DNA of 64,000 bases from Conexibacter arvalis (GCF_014199525.1 NZ_JACHNU010000003.1:124001-188000), one strand, 5' to 3'. Shown: positions 25,373 through 35,102, counted from the first letter of the stretch. Notes: a model not told the origin generated them from the letters alone. A program made the numbers and translations.

Positions 25373-26614
25373 TCAGCCGCGCCCGGCGGCGAGCAGCTCG
25401 CCGACCGACCGCGCCAGCGTCTCGACGGCCAGCTCGACGTGGTCGGGCCGCGTCGCCTCGTCGCGGTGGTGGCTGATCCCGTCGACGCTCTGCACGAACA
25501 GCATGCCGGTCGGGATGCCGCTCCGGGCGAGCTGCCACGAGTCGTGCAGCGGACCGCTCGGCAGCCGCTCGCAGCTGCCGGCGACGGCGCGCGCGTTGCG
25601 CTCGAGCAGGTCGATCAGCGCCGGGTCGAAGGCGACCGGTTCGAAGTGGTCGAGCGGCCGCCAGCTGATCGAGACCTGCTGCTCGGCGGCGATGCGATCG
25701 GCGGCGGCGCGCACGTCGGCGTGCAGCTCGCGCAGCGTCTCAGCCTCGCCGTGGCGCTGGTCGAGGCGCAGCTCGCAGCCCTCCTGGACGACCCAGCCGA
25801 CCCGCGGCCGCGTCGCCAGCGACGCGATCGTCGCCAGCCCCCTCCGCGCCAGCGCGGCGTCGTGGGCGGCGGCGGCGAGGCGGACGCCGGCGAGCGCCGC
25901 GTCGCGGCGCAGCTCGAACGGCGTGCCGCCGGCGTGGGCGCTGCGCCCGCGGATCGTCGCCTCGCTGCGCGTGATGCCGAGCGTGCCGGTGACCGCGCCG
26001 AGCGCGACGCCGGCCCGCTCGAGCACCGGCCCCTGCTCGATGTGGAGCTCGAGCGCGGCGACGACCGGCTCGAGCCGCCGCCGCGCCCGCGGCGCCGCCG
26101 ACAGGTCGACGCCCTGGCGCGCCATCGCGGCGGCGAGCGTGACGCCGTCGGCGTCGGTCAGCGCGGCGACCTCGCCGGGCTCGACGACCCCGCAGGCGAG
26201 CCCCGACCCGAGCAGGCTGCGCCCGAACCGCGCCCCCTCCTCGTCGGCCCAGTCGACCAGCGCCAGCGAACGCCGCGGGCGGCCGCCGGCAGCGACGGCG
26301 CGCAGCACCTCCAGGCCGGCGACGACGTTGAGGCTGCCGTCGAGCCGCCCGCCGTCGGGGACGGAGTCGAGGTGACCGCCGACCAGCACGGTCTCCTCCT
26401 CCCTCCCCCGCAGCAGCGCCCACAGGTTGCCGGCCTCGTCGCGCTCGACGTCGACCGGCAGCTGCTCGAGCCGCCCGATCAGCCAGCGGCGGGCCGCCGC
26501 CCACGGCTCGGTCCAGGCGAGCCGCTGGGCGCCGCGCTCGTCGCCGGTCAGCGCGTGAAGCTCGTCGAGGTCGGCCAGCACGCGCCCGCCGTCGATCGCG
26601 GCGTCACTGCGCAT
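25373..26614 (-). CDS. M20-family Zn-dependent amidohydrolase (N-carbamoyl-amino-acid hydrolase/allantoate amidohydrolase type)
   Basis: 413 residues. Metal-site motifs are in order: GGHLDSVPDGGRLDG (~80-95), WADEEGARFGRS (~125), ELHIEQGP (~190), GRSAHAGGTPF in the dimerisation domain, and SHHRDEAT near the C-terminus. The family removes carbamoyl or ureido groups from amino acids or allantoate. Its start lies 11 bases inside the upstream nitrilase gene, so it is part of the nitrilase/LIV-ABC operon and probably acts on the imported compound. Substrate unknown. Confidence 0.85.
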   Translation of the reverse strand: MRSDAAIDGGRVLADLDELHALTGDERGAQRLAWTEPWAAARRWLIGRLEQLPVDVERDEAGNLWALLRGREEETVLVGGHLDSVPDGGRLDGSLNVVAGLEVLRAVAAGGRPRRSLALVDWADEEGARFGRSLLGSGLACGVVEPGEVAALTDADGVTLAAAMARQGVDLSAAPRARRRLEPVVAALELHIEQGPVLERAGVALGAVTGTLGITRSEATIRGRSAHAGGTPFELRRDAALAGVRLAAAAHDAALARRGLATIASLATRPRVGWVVQEGCELRLDQRHGEAETLRELHADVRAAADRIAAEQQVSISWRPLDHFEPVAFDPALIDLLERNARAVAGSCERLPSGPLHDSWQLARSGIPTGMLFVQSVDGISHHRDEATRPDHVELAVETLARSVGELLAAGRG

Positions 26615-27626
26615 CGAGCGCTCCGTCCTCCGGCGCCGCGACCGGCTCCTCGGCGGCGACGACGGCGGGCGGGCGCAGCCAGTCGACGTGGCGGACGGGG
26701 CGCTCGTCGACCGTCAGCCGGAAGACGTCGGGCCGGTTGTAGTGGCCGACCGCGTCGAAGGCCTGCTGCTCGTCGCCGATCATGGACAGGTCGGCGTCGG
26801 CGTAGACGATCTCCTCGCGCCCGGCGACCGGGCCGGCGATCCATCTGCTGTCGGGGCCGATGATGCCGGTGCCGCCGAAGATCAGCTCGTCGCCGCCGTC
26901 GCCGTACTGCGCCGCGACGTCGAACGCCTCCGGCATCTCGAAGTCGGCCGGCACGTCGGAGCGGCGGAAGTAGGAGCCGACGCAGAGCACGAAGCAGCGC
27001 CCCTCGAAGGCGTAGTGCTGGCTGGCGAGGTGGTGGATCGGCGGCATCGTCGGCCACGCCGCGACGTGGATCTGCTCGCCCTTGGCATGCATCGCGAAGC
27101 GGTTGAGCGGCATCCAGTGCTCCCAGCAGATCGCGCCGCCGACCCGTCCGATCGGCGTGTCGTAGACCTGCAGGGCGCTGCCGTCGCCCTGGCCCCACAG
27201 CATCCGCTCGGCGTGGGTCGGCATCAGCTTGCGCCGCACGCCCATCACCTCGCCCTCGGCCGAGATGTAGAGCAGCGAGTTGTAGAGCGTCCCGCGCGAG
27301 TAGTCGCCGTCGCGCTCGTTGATGCCCATCACGACGATCGTGCCGGCGCGGCGGGCGGCCTCGCAGAGCCGCACGGTCGCGTCGTCGCCGACGGTGACCG
27401 AGTTGGCCTGCAGACGGGCGTAGAGCCGCTTCGCGCGCCGGTCGTCCCAGCCGGCGGCGCCGTACATCCAGAGCGGGTAGCCGGGGATCCACGTCTCCGG
27501 GAAGGCGATCAGCCGCGCGCCGTTGCGGCCGGCCTCGGCGATCGCCGAGACGGCCTTGTCGACCGTCCGGTCGCGGTCGAGGAAGACGGGCGCGAGCTGG
27601 GCCGCGGCGAGGCGGACAGAGGTCAT
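26604..27626 (-). CDS. Nitrilase (carbon-nitrogen hydrolase)
   Basis: 340 residues. The catalytic triad is present: Glu in AFPETWIPGYP, Lys in RRKLMPTHAER, Cys in GGAICWEHWMP. The last motif and the length match true nitrilases rather than simple amidases. It converts a nitrile to acid plus ammonia in the cytoplasm. ATGA overlap with the permease gene upstream, so it is in the transporter operon. Confidence 0.88.
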   Translation of the reverse strand: MTSVRLAAAQLAPVFLDRDRTVDKAVSAIAEAGRNGARLIAFPETWIPGYPLWMYGAAGWDDRRAKRLYARLQANSVTVGDDATVRLCEAARRAGTIVVMGINERDGDYSRGTLYNSLLYISAEGEVMGVRRKLMPTHAERMLWGQGDGSALQVYDTPIGRVGGAICWEHWMPLNRFAMHAKGEQIHVAAWPTMPPIHHLASQHYAFEGRCFVLCVGSYFRRSDVPADFEMPEAFDVAAQYGDGGDELIFGGTGIIGPDSRWIAGPVAGREEIVYADADLSMIGDEQQAFDAVGHYNRPDVFRLTVDERPVRHVDWLRPPAVVAAEEPVAAPEDGALDAQ

Positions 27627-28612
27627 CGGATCATCTCCGTCTGGGTCGGGAGGGAGCCCGTCGCCGCGCGACGCTCGCGCAGCTGGGCCGGAAGTCCGGC
27701 GAGGCCGTCGCTCGTGACCAGGGTCACGACGAGCATCACCACGCCGGCGGCGATCAGGCGCAGCGCGCCCGCATCGAGGAACTGCTGGTCGATGAAGAGG
27801 AGCAGCGCGGTGCCGAGCAGGACGCCGCGGGCGGAGCCGATCCCGCCGACGACCATCATCGCGAACAGCAGCAGGAGCGTGTCGAAGGAGAAGATCGTCG
27901 GCGAGATCCCGCCGAAGAAGGCGAGGTAGCAGGCGCCGGTGAAGCCGATCATCGCCGAGGAGACGACGATCACGACGAGGCGGATCCGCACGACCCCGAT
28001 CCCCAGCCCGCGCGCGAACGGCTCGCTGCCGCGGGCCGTCCGCAGCAGCGTGCCGACGCGGCCGCGGTCGAGCGCGGCGTAGACGATCAGCGCGACGATC
28101 ACCAGCGCCAGCGCGGCGTAGTAGCGGACCATGCCGCTGCCGACGGCCGACAGCGACTCGGGCGCGAAGGTCGGGGCGCCGTACAGCCCCTGCGCGAGGC
28201 CGAGCGGCTTGCTCTGCACGACGAAGGAGCGCGCCAGCTCGACGAGGCCGAAGGTCAGCAGCGCGAAGTAGACGCCGCGCAGGCGCAGCGCCGGCAGCGC
28301 GACGAGCAGGCCGACGACGACGCCGACGATCGCGCCGGCCGCCAGCATCGCCGGCCACGGCAGCGACAGCTCGATCGCGGCGTAGCCGGCGCCGTAGCCG
28401 GAGATGCCGGCGATCGCCAGCGTCGCGAAGGAGTAGATGCCGGCCGTCCCCATCACCAGCGCCCACATCAGGTTGAGCGCCGCGTAGACGCCGAACAGCA
28501 CGCAGGTGTTGAGGAAGGCGTCGCCGAAGTCGGTGACCGCCGGCAGGTAGAGCGCGAGCAGGAACAGCGCCGACCAGAAGGCCGTCCCTCTCGGCAGGAT
28601 TCCTCTAGGCAC
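27623..28612 (-). CDS. livM: LIV-type ABC transporter permease (LivM-like)
   Basis: 329 residues with about nine membrane helices and the permease loop (GVYFALLTFGLVELARS, then FARGLGIG). Pairs with the LivH-like permease it overlaps by 8 bases. Inner-membrane channel subunit for an amino-acid or amide substrate. Confidence 0.85.
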   Translation of the reverse strand: MPRGILPRGTAFWSALFLLALYLPAVTDFGDAFLNTCVLFGVYAALNLMWALVMGTAGIYSFATLAIAGISGYGAGYAAIELSLPWPAMLAAGAIVGVVVGLLVALPALRLRGVYFALLTFGLVELARSFVVQSKPLGLAQGLYGAPTFAPESLSAVGSGMVRYYAALALVIVALIVYAALDRGRVGTLLRTARGSEPFARGLGIGVVRIRLVVIVVSSAMIGFTGACYLAFFGGISPTIFSFDTLLLLFAMMVVGGIGSARGVLLGTALLLFIDQQFLDAGALRLIAAGVVMLVVTLVTSDGLAGLPAQLRERRAATGSLPTQTEMIR

Positions 28613-29474
28613 GGGCTTCCTCCAGCAATCCGGCGATCCCGCGCGGCCGCACGAGCAGCACGACGGCGAGCACGACGAAGAGGGTCATCAGGACGTACTC
28701 CTGTCCGAGGTAGGTGGCGGTCAGCGCCTCCGCGACGCCCATGACCAGCGCGGCGACGATCGCTCCCGGGATGCTCCCGAGGCCGCCGAGCACCGCGACC
28801 AGCAGCCCCTTGACCAGCGGGACGAAGCCGACGTCGGGGTTGGCGTAGAAGGTCTGCGCCAGCAGCACGCTGGCGAGGCCCGCGAGGCCGCCGCTGAGCG
28901 CGAGCACGCCGAGCGCCATCCGGTTGCGGCTGACGCCGACCAGCGCCGCGCCCTCGCTGTCCTGCGTGAGGACCCGCAGCCCGAGGCCGAGGCGGGAGCG
29001 CCGCAGCACGACGGCGACCGCCCCGAGGACGACGGCGGCGCTGACGATCGCGCCGAGCTTGTCGGCCGTCACGACGCTGCCGGCGATCGTGACCGAGCCC
29101 TCGCCGAAGACGGCCGGCAGCGCCTTCGCCGACGGCCCGAACAGCTCGAGCAGGAGGTTGGCGCCGACGAGGCTGATCGCCAGCGTCGCGATCAGGTGGC
29201 GCGTCTCCCAGTTGGGCCGGTCGTAGAGCGGGACGACGACCAGCAGGTAGATCGCGCAGCCGACCAGCGCCCCGCCGGCGACGCCGCCGGCGAGCACCAC
29301 CGGCGCGGAGTCGCTGAGATGGTCGGCGGCCAGCCAGCCGCCGTAGGCGCCGACGGCGAACGCGACGCCGTGGGCGAGGTTGAGCATGCCGAGCGCCGCC
29401 CACGTGAGCGAGACGCCGATCGCGACCAGGCCGTAGATCGCCGCCAGCGAGAGCGCGCTGAAGATGACGTCCAT
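28605..29474 (-). CDS. livH: LIV-type ABC transporter permease (LivH-like)
   Basis: 289 residues, eight hydrophobic segments, typical AFAVGAYGGW start and the conserved GLASVLLAQ/VPLVKGLLVAVLGGLGS loop. Second channel subunit of the importer. Four bases from the ATPase gene upstream. Confidence 0.85.
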   Translation of the reverse strand: MDVIFSALSLAAIYGLVAIGVSLTWAALGMLNLAHGVAFAVGAYGGWLAADHLSDSAPVVLAGGVAGGALVGCAIYLLVVVPLYDRPNWETRHLIATLAISLVGANLLLELFGPSAKALPAVFGEGSVTIAGSVVTADKLGAIVSAAVVLGAVAVVLRRSRLGLGLRVLTQDSEGAALVGVSRNRMALGVLALSGGLAGLASVLLAQTFYANPDVGFVPLVKGLLVAVLGGLGSIPGAIVAALVMGVAEALTATYLGQEYVLMTLFVVLAVVLLVRPRGIAGLLEEARA

Positions 29475-29478
29475 CGCC

Positions 29479-30165
29479 CTATCTCCCCTCCGCGACGGCC
29501 GCGGCCGCCGCCGGCAGCTCCTCGGCGATGCGCCCGGCGTGCAGCCGCACGATCCGGTCGACGCCGCCGAGCAGGCTGCGGTTCTGTTCTGCGATCACCA
29601 TCGCTCCGTTCTCCAGCTCCAGGGACATGAGGGCCCGCACCAGGCCGGTCGCGATGCCCGGCGCCAGGCCGAGCGACGGCTCGTCGACCAGGTACAGCTC
29701 GCCGTCGGCCATCAGGCCGCGGCCGACCGACAGCATCCGCCGCTCGCCGCCGCTCAACGTGCCGGCCGGCTGGTCGAGGTGGGGCACGAGCTTCGGGAAG
29801 AGGTCGAGCACCCGTCTGCGGCGCGCCGCCCGCCGCCGCCACGCCGCCGGCAGGTAGGCCCCCGACTCGAGGTTGTCGCGGACCGACAGGCCGGGGAAGA
29901 CGGCGTCGCCCTGCGGCATCAGGATCAGGCCTCGGCGGGCCAGCTCGTGCGGCGCCGTGCGCGCGATCGAGCGGCCGCGCCACGACCGCTCGCCGTCGCA
30001 CCAGCCGGCCATCCCCATCACCGCCCGCAGCAGCGTCGTCTTGCCGTGGCCGTTGAGGCCGACCAGCCCGACCCGCTCGCCGACGGCGACCTCGAGATCG
30101 ATCTCCTCCAGCACCCGCATCGGGCCGTATCCGGCGCCGACGCCGCGCAGCACCAGCCCGCTCAC
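29479..30165 (-). CDS. livF: LIV-type ABC transporter ATPase (LivF-like)
   Basis: 228 residues. Walker A GLNGHGKTT, signature LSGGERRM (usually LSGGEQQM), Walker B LYLVDEPSLGLAP. Start GTG overlaps the upstream ATPase stop. Powers the importer. Confidence 0.87.
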   Translation of the reverse strand: MSGLVLRGVGAGYGPMRVLEEIDLEVAVGERVGLVGLNGHGKTTLLRAVMGMAGWCDGERSWRGRSIARTAPHELARRGLILMPQGDAVFPGLSVRDNLESGAYLPAAWRRRAARRRRVLDLFPKLVPHLDQPAGTLSGGERRMLSVGRGLMADGELYLVDEPSLGLAPGIATGLVRALMSLELENGAMVIAEQNRSLLGGVDRIVRLHAGRIAEELPAAAAAVAEGR

Positions 30166-30878
30166 GCGACCACCTCCGGGGCGTCGAAGTAGGCGGCCCG
30201 CACGGCCGGGAGGCCGAAGACCTCGGCCGCCGGGCCCTCCGCGAGGATCCTGCCGCGGTCGAGCACGAGCACCCGCTGGGCGACCGCGTCGAGGAACTCG
30301 AGCCGGTGCTCGACGACCCCGATCGCGAGCGAGCGGGCGCGGCGGACGTCGCCGACGATCTCGGTCAGCTCCTCGATCTCCTCCCCCACCAGGCCGCTGC
30401 ACGGCTCGTCGAGCAGCAGCGCCGTCGGCTCGCGCATCAGCAGGCAGGCGAGCAGCAGCTTGCGGCGCTCGAGCGTGCTGAGCAGCCCAGCCCGCCGCCG
30501 CTCGGGCGCGGCCAGCCGGACCAGCGCCCGCGCCTCCTCCAGCCGCTCCTCCGCGAGCGTCGGCGACCATGCCCATCGCGCCGCGTCGAGCACCTCGCGC
30601 ACGGTCAGGTCCTCGGGGACGATCGGCGACTGGTAGGTGCGGGCCAGCCCCAGCCGGGCGCGCTCGTGGGCCGGCAGGCCGGTCAGCTCGCGCTCGCCGA
30701 GCGTGACCGTTCCGCCCGACGCCGGCGCATGGCCGGAGATCGCGTCGAGCAACGTCGACTTGCCGGCGCCGTTGGGGCCGGCGATGCCGAGCACCTCGCC
30801 GGCGCCGATCGCGAGCGTGACGCCGTCGACGGCGACGAAGCCGCCGTAGGCGCGGCGCAGGTCGCTGCATGCGAGCAT
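30162..30878 (-). CDS. livG: LIV-type ABC transporter ATPase (LivG-like)
   Basis: 238 residues. Walker A GPNGAGKST, Walker B ALLLDEPCSGL. The signature region reads STLERRKLLLA, lacking the usual LSxGQ motif, which is a noticeable departure. The H-loop is VVEHRLEF. The ATG has GGGGAGC 8-14 bases upstream. It forms a heterodimer with LivF. Confidence 0.85.
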   Translation of the reverse strand: MLACSDLRRAYGGFVAVDGVTLAIGAGEVLGIAGPNGAGKSTLLDAISGHAPASGGTVTLGERELTGLPAHERARLGLARTYQSPIVPEDLTVREVLDAARWAWSPTLAEERLEEARALVRLAAPERRRAGLLSTLERRKLLLACLLMREPTALLLDEPCSGLVGEEIEELTEIVGDVRRARSLAIGVVEHRLEFLDAVAQRVLVLDRGRILAEGPAAEVFGLPAVRAAYFDAPEVVA

Positions 30879-30883
30879 CGCGA

Positions 30884-32206
30884 TCAGCTCCCCATCCACC
30901 GCGCCGGCTCGAACGACCCGCGGACGTAGGGCGCCGGCGCGATCGCGACGTGGCGCCCCTCCTGGACCTGGAAGAAGAGGTGCGCCTGGCCGAGCGACGA
31001 GTCGGGCGTCTCGTCGGGGTAGGAGCGGACGGAGGCCCCTCTCCCGTCCATCTGGTAGCCGCCGGTGACGCCGCGGTGGATCATCGCGCGCAGCGCGTCG
31101 CAGACGCGGTCGAAGTCGCGCGTGTCGCCGACCTCGCCCCATGCGCGCGCGAGCAGGTGGATCTCGTCGTAGGCGCTGGCCGAGTTGGAGAAGCCGGCCG
31201 GCTCGTCGAAGCGCTCCTCGTAGCGGCGCTCGAAGGCTCTGCCGAGCGCGTCGGGCAGGACCGCGACGTTGGCCGACCAGACGATCCCGTCGGCGGCGCT
31301 GCCGGCCAGCTCGATGAACTCGGGCACCGACGGCCCGTACTGCAGGTAGACGAGCGCGTCGGTCGGGTTGGCCGCGAACTGGCGCGCGAAGGCGGCCAGG
31401 TCGGCCGAGAAGAAGTGCGTGTTCATCACCACGCCCGGCTTGGCCGAGCGGATCTTGGCGAGCACCGCGCCCCAGTCGTTGATCGGCGAGATGATCCGCT
31501 CGCGGCCGGCGACCGTCCAGCCGCTGTCGGCGATCGCCTCCAGCACGGTGCTCGTGATGTGCTGGCTGTACGGCGTGTCGCCCTCGACGACGAAGATCGT
31601 CTGAGCCGACGGTCTCCAGCCGCCGCCCTCGGCGAGGGCGTCGAGGAAGGGGACGAAGTTCTCGCCGTAGACGGTCTCCGGCGGGCATGCCTGGAAGACC
31701 ATCCGGTAGCGCTCCGGGTCGCCGGCGACGACGTCGACCTGCGCCTGCTGGGCGCTGACGTGGACGAACGGGGCGCCGTAGCGGGGCAGGATGTCGAAGG
31801 CCGGCTTGAAGCCGATCAGGTAGCCGGCGACGACGGCGTCGACGCGCGCGTCGACCAGCCGGCGGCAGGAGGCCGAGACCGCCTCCGGCGCGCTCACGTC
31901 GGTGTCGAGGACGCGCAGCTCCAGCGGCCGTCCGGCGACGCCGCCCGCGGCGTTGATCTCCTCGACCGCCAGCGTCGCGCCGTTGCGCATCTGGCGTCCG
32001 TCCTGGGCGACGCTCCCGGTCAGCGGGAAGAGCGCGCCGATCACGATCGGCCTGCCGTCGGCGACCCGGCCGCCGCTGCCGCCTCCGCCGCCGCTCTCGC
32101 CGTCGGCGACCTTCGCCCCGACCAGCCCGCCGGCGCCGCCGCCGGCGATCACGCCGCCTGCGGCAGCGCCGCCGAGGGCGCCGAGAAACTGCCGTCGACT
32201 CACCAT
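30884..32206 (-). CDS. Tat-exported LIV/amide-type substrate-binding protein
   Basis: 440 residues. Twin-arginine leader SRRQFLGALGG, a long Gly/Ala-rich segment, then periplasmic-binding fold starting IVIGALFPLTGSVAQDG with NGATLAVEEINAAGGV, typical of Leu/Ile/Val and urea/amide binding proteins. GGAGGA 8 bases before the ATG. First gene of the seven-gene operon ending at 25373. Ligand unknown; nitrilase and amidohydrolase partners suggest a nitrile, amide or carbamoyl compound. Confidence 0.85.
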   Translation of the reverse strand: MVSRRQFLGALGGAAAGGVIAGGGAGGLVGAKVADGESGGGGGSGGRVADGRPIVIGALFPLTGSVAQDGRQMRNGATLAVEEINAAGGVAGRPLELRVLDTDVSAPEAVSASCRRLVDARVDAVVAGYLIGFKPAFDILPRYGAPFVHVSAQQAQVDVVAGDPERYRMVFQACPPETVYGENFVPFLDALAEGGGWRPSAQTIFVVEGDTPYSQHITSTVLEAIADSGWTVAGRERIISPINDWGAVLAKIRSAKPGVVMNTHFFSADLAAFARQFAANPTDALVYLQYGPSVPEFIELAGSAADGIVWSANVAVLPDALGRAFERRYEERFDEPAGFSNSASAYDEIHLLARAWGEVGDTRDFDRVCDALRAMIHRGVTGGYQMDGRGASVRSYPDETPDSSLGQAHLFFQVQEGRHVAIAPAPYVRGSFEPARWMGS

Positions 32207-32446
32207 CTCACACGTCCTCCACCTCGCGCTGACGGCAGCGGCGAGCGCGCACGGCGACAATGTCCGTCGCGACCGCCGGCCGTTCGTTCCCTTTGGTGCC
32301 CGGCCAGCCCCTGACGGGGCAGTCGCCGAGCTGCAGACGGACCACACGCTAGAGGCGATCGAGCGGGCTGTCAACTATATTTTCCAGCCGCCGGACGACC
32401 TTGGCAGCTCGGCGCTCCGAAGACCCGAGGCCGTAGACTCGCCCCC

Positions 32447-33097
32447 ATGTCCAGCGAGCATCTCGAGGCGCCCGCGCAGCGCTCCGGCGAGCCGCGCGCC
32501 GACGCAGATGCCGCGACGCGCGCGGCGCTCGGCCGGCGACTGCGCGAGCTGCGGCTGGAGCGGGGGCTGACGCTCCGCCAGGCCGCGACGCGGGCCGGCC
32601 TCTCCCACACCTTCATCCGCATGATCGAGCACGGCGAGAGAGAGATCGCGATCTCGCGGCTGATCCGCCTCGCCGACGGCTACGGCGTGATGATGTCCGA
32701 CCTCCTCTCCGAGCCGCGCGTCCCGGCGAGCGAGCCGGAGTTCGTCGGCCGCGACGAGGGCCGCGCGCTGCCGACCGCCGCCCCCGGCATCTCGATCGAA
32801 TACCTCTCCAGCGCCTCCTGGCCGATGCAGCCGTTCATCGTCCGGCTCGAGCCCCACAGCGCGCTCGAGCAGCTCGTCCATCCCGGCATCGAGTTCCTCC
32901 ACTGCGTCGCCGGGCGACCGACGCTGGTCGTCGACGGCGTCGCCCATGCGATGCGAGCCGGGGACACGCTCTTCATCCCCGAGCGGACGACCCACAGCTA
33001 CCTCAACCGCAGCTCCCGCCCGGCGCGGATCGTCGGCGCCGTCCACCGCAGCGGGCTCGGCGACGCCGCCATCGGCATCGAGGGCGAGCCGGGCTGA
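32447..33097 (+). CDS. XRE-cupin transcriptional regulator
   Basis: 216 residues: XRE HTH (LGRRLRELRLERGLTLRQAA, then LSHTFIRMIEHGERE) followed by a cupin sensor (GIEFLHCVAGRPTLVVDG, then GDTLFIPERTTHSY). Divergent from the nitrilase/ABC operon, so its probable regulator. TAGACT lies 7 bases before the ATG with no ribosome site, so likely leaderless. Confidence 0.85.
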   Translation: MSSEHLEAPAQRSGEPRADADAATRAALGRRLRELRLERGLTLRQAATRAGLSHTFIRMIEHGEREIAISRLIRLADGYGVMMSDLLSEPRVPASEPEFVGRDEGRALPTAAPGISIEYLSSASWPMQPFIVRLEPHSALEQLVHPGIEFLHCVAGRPTLVVDGVAHAMRAGDTLFIPERTTHSYLNRSSRPARIVGAVHRSGLGDAAIGIEGEPG

Positions 33098-33112
33098 GCG
33101 GCCGGCCGGCGC

Positions 33113-33619
33113 TCAGAAGTCGTCCATCAGCGCGGCGAGCCGCAGCAGCAGCGGCGTCGCCGCGGCGCGCTCCTCGGCGGACAGCCTCCGCGAGGCGCGC
33201 TCGAGGTGGTCGCAGAAGGCGCGCCAGCGCGCCTGCAGCGCGCGCTCGCCCTCCGCGGTCAGCGCGATCAGCACGACGCGCCGGTCTCTCGCGCACGGCC
33301 GGCGCGTGACGTAGCCGTCGCGCTCCAGCCCGTCGAGCATCCGCGTCGCCGTCGGCTTGGAGACCTCGGCCCGCTCGGCGAGCGCGCCGACCGTCAGCTC
33401 CGGCTCGTCGAGCAGGCCGCTCAGCAGCAGCGCCTGCGTCAGCGACAGCGTGCCGTCGTCGAAGCGGCGGGCCTTCGCCTTTTGCGTCGCGCGGCTGAAG
33501 CGGCGCCACGCCTCGACGAAGGCGGCGGTCTCGGCGTCGAGCCCGTCGGCGGCCGCGAACACGGCCGGCTCGCGCTCGCGGTCGCGGTCGGTCGCGGTGG
33601 CCGTGCCCGGCGCCGCCAT
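33113..33619 (-). CDS. MarR-family regulator
   Basis: 168 residues with the winged helix (TQALLLSGLLDEPELTVGAL, then KPTATRMLDGLERDGYVTRR and ARDRRVV). The ATG at 33619 has GGAGG 7 bases before it. An overlapping GTG six bases upstream is possible. Downstream of the MFS pump, so it probably represses the pump operon. Confidence 0.83.
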   Translation of the reverse strand: MAAPGTATATDRDREREPAVFAAADGLDAETAAFVEAWRRFSRATQKAKARRFDDGTLSLTQALLLSGLLDEPELTVGALAERAEVSKPTATRMLDGLERDGYVTRRPCARDRRVVLIALTAEGERALQARWRAFCDHLERASRRLSAEERAAATPLLLRLAALMDDF

Positions 33620-33621
33620 CG

Positions 33622-35070
33622 TCACGCCTCCACGCCGGCCAGCGCCCGCGACTCGGCGGGCTCGGCGGCCTCCGCGCGCCGGGCGCGGACCGCGCCCGGG
33701 AGCAGCGCCGCGACCGCGGCCGCGAGCAGCGCCGTCGCGGCGCCGATCGCGAAGGCGAGCGTGAAGCCGCCGTCGCTGGGAGCGCCGGTCGACGCGAGCA
33801 CCGACCCGGCCAGGACCGTGCCGGCGATCTGCGAGCCGATCGAGGCGCCGACGTTTCGCAGCAGGGTGTTGACGGCGGTCGCCTCGCCGGTCTGGTGCTG
33901 CGGGACGGCCTCGATGATGAGGTTGGGCAGCGCGGCGAAGGCGGCTCCGATGCCGGCGCCCTGCAGCGCGCCCCACAGCAGCAGCGCGGCCGGGCTGCCG
34001 TGCGCGACGGCGAACAGCAGCAGCGATGCGGTCGTCAGCAGCGCGCCGACGACCAGCGGCCCCTTCGACCCGCGTCGTGCGCCGATCCGCCCGGCGAACG
34101 GCGCGGCGACGAGCATCAGCAGCGTCGAGGGCAGCATCAGCAGGCCCGCGACGGTCGCGGTCGTGCCGAAGCCGTAGCCGGTCGACTCGGCCGCCTGCGC
34201 CATCTGCGGGACGAGCACGAAGCCGGCGAACATCGCGAAGCCGACGAAGATCGTCGCGACGTTGGTCAGCAGGACCGGCTTGAGCGCGAAGGTGCGCATG
34301 TTCACGAGCGGCTCGGCCTGGCGCAGCTCGTAGCGGCCGAAGAGGACGAGCACGACGAGGCCGGCGGCGATCAGGCCGAGCGTTCTCGGGTCGCCCCAGC
34401 CCCACGCGCCGCCCTGGCTGACGCCGATCAGCGGCGCGGCGAGGCCGACCGACAGCAGCGCGGCGCCGCCCCAGTCGACGCGGCCGGGCGTGCGGACCGG
34501 CGACTCCGGTACGAGCAGCTCGGTCGCGACGACCGCGGGGACCGTCAGCGCGAGGCCGAGCCAGAAGATCGCGTGCCAGCTGGCGTGGTCGACGAGCAGG
34601 CCGCCGATGATCAGCCCGAAGCCGGCGCCGACGCCCATGATCGCGCTGACCATGCCGATGCCGCCGGCGACGCGCTCGCGCGGGAACTCGTCGCGGATGA
34701 TCCCGAAGGCGAGCGGGAACAGCCCGCCGGCCGCGCCCTGCACGACGCGGCCGGCGACCAGCATCCCGATCGAGTCGGCGAGCGCGCAGATCGCCGAGCC
34801 GACGCCGAAGGCGACCAGCGTCGCGACCAGCACGCGCTTCTTGCCGAACATGTCGCCGAGCCGGCCGATCACCGCCGTCATCACCGAGGCGGCGACGAGG
34901 TAGGCGGTCAGCGTCCAGGCGACCGCCGAGGTCGAGATCCCGAGCGACTCCTGGATGCCCGGCATCGCCGGGGCGATCATCGTCTGCGACAGCGCGTAGG
35001 CGAGCACGCCCAGCGCGAGGACGCCGAGCGTGGCGGTGGGATTTCGTCGGGCGGCGTCGGCAGGTGGCAC
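33622..35070 (-). CDS. MFS drug efflux transporter, 14-helix type
   Basis: 482 residues, ~14 membrane helices. Motif A-like GRLGDMFGKKRVL near residue 65 and the motif C-like GxGxxxG (GVGAGFGLIIGG) are visible, as in DHA2-family pumps. Starts with GTG and a GGAG ribosome site. In operon with MarR. Confidence 0.85.
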   Translation of the reverse strand: MPPADAARRNPTATLGVLALGVLAYALSQTMIAPAMPGIQESLGISTSAVAWTLTAYLVAASVMTAVIGRLGDMFGKKRVLVATLVAFGVGSAICALADSIGMLVAGRVVQGAAGGLFPLAFGIIRDEFPRERVAGGIGMVSAIMGVGAGFGLIIGGLLVDHASWHAIFWLGLALTVPAVVATELLVPESPVRTPGRVDWGGAALLSVGLAAPLIGVSQGGAWGWGDPRTLGLIAAGLVVLVLFGRYELRQAEPLVNMRTFALKPVLLTNVATIFVGFAMFAGFVLVPQMAQAAESTGYGFGTTATVAGLLMLPSTLLMLVAAPFAGRIGARRGSKGPLVVGALLTTASLLLFAVAHGSPAALLLWGALQGAGIGAAFAALPNLIIEAVPQHQTGEATAVNTLLRNVGASIGSQIAGTVLAGSVLASTGAPSDGGFTLAFAIGAATALLAAAVAALLPGAVRARRAEAAEPAESRALAGVEA

Positions 35071-35102
35071 GGGCGGAGTCTCCGGGGGCTCGAAGAGATT
35101 CG

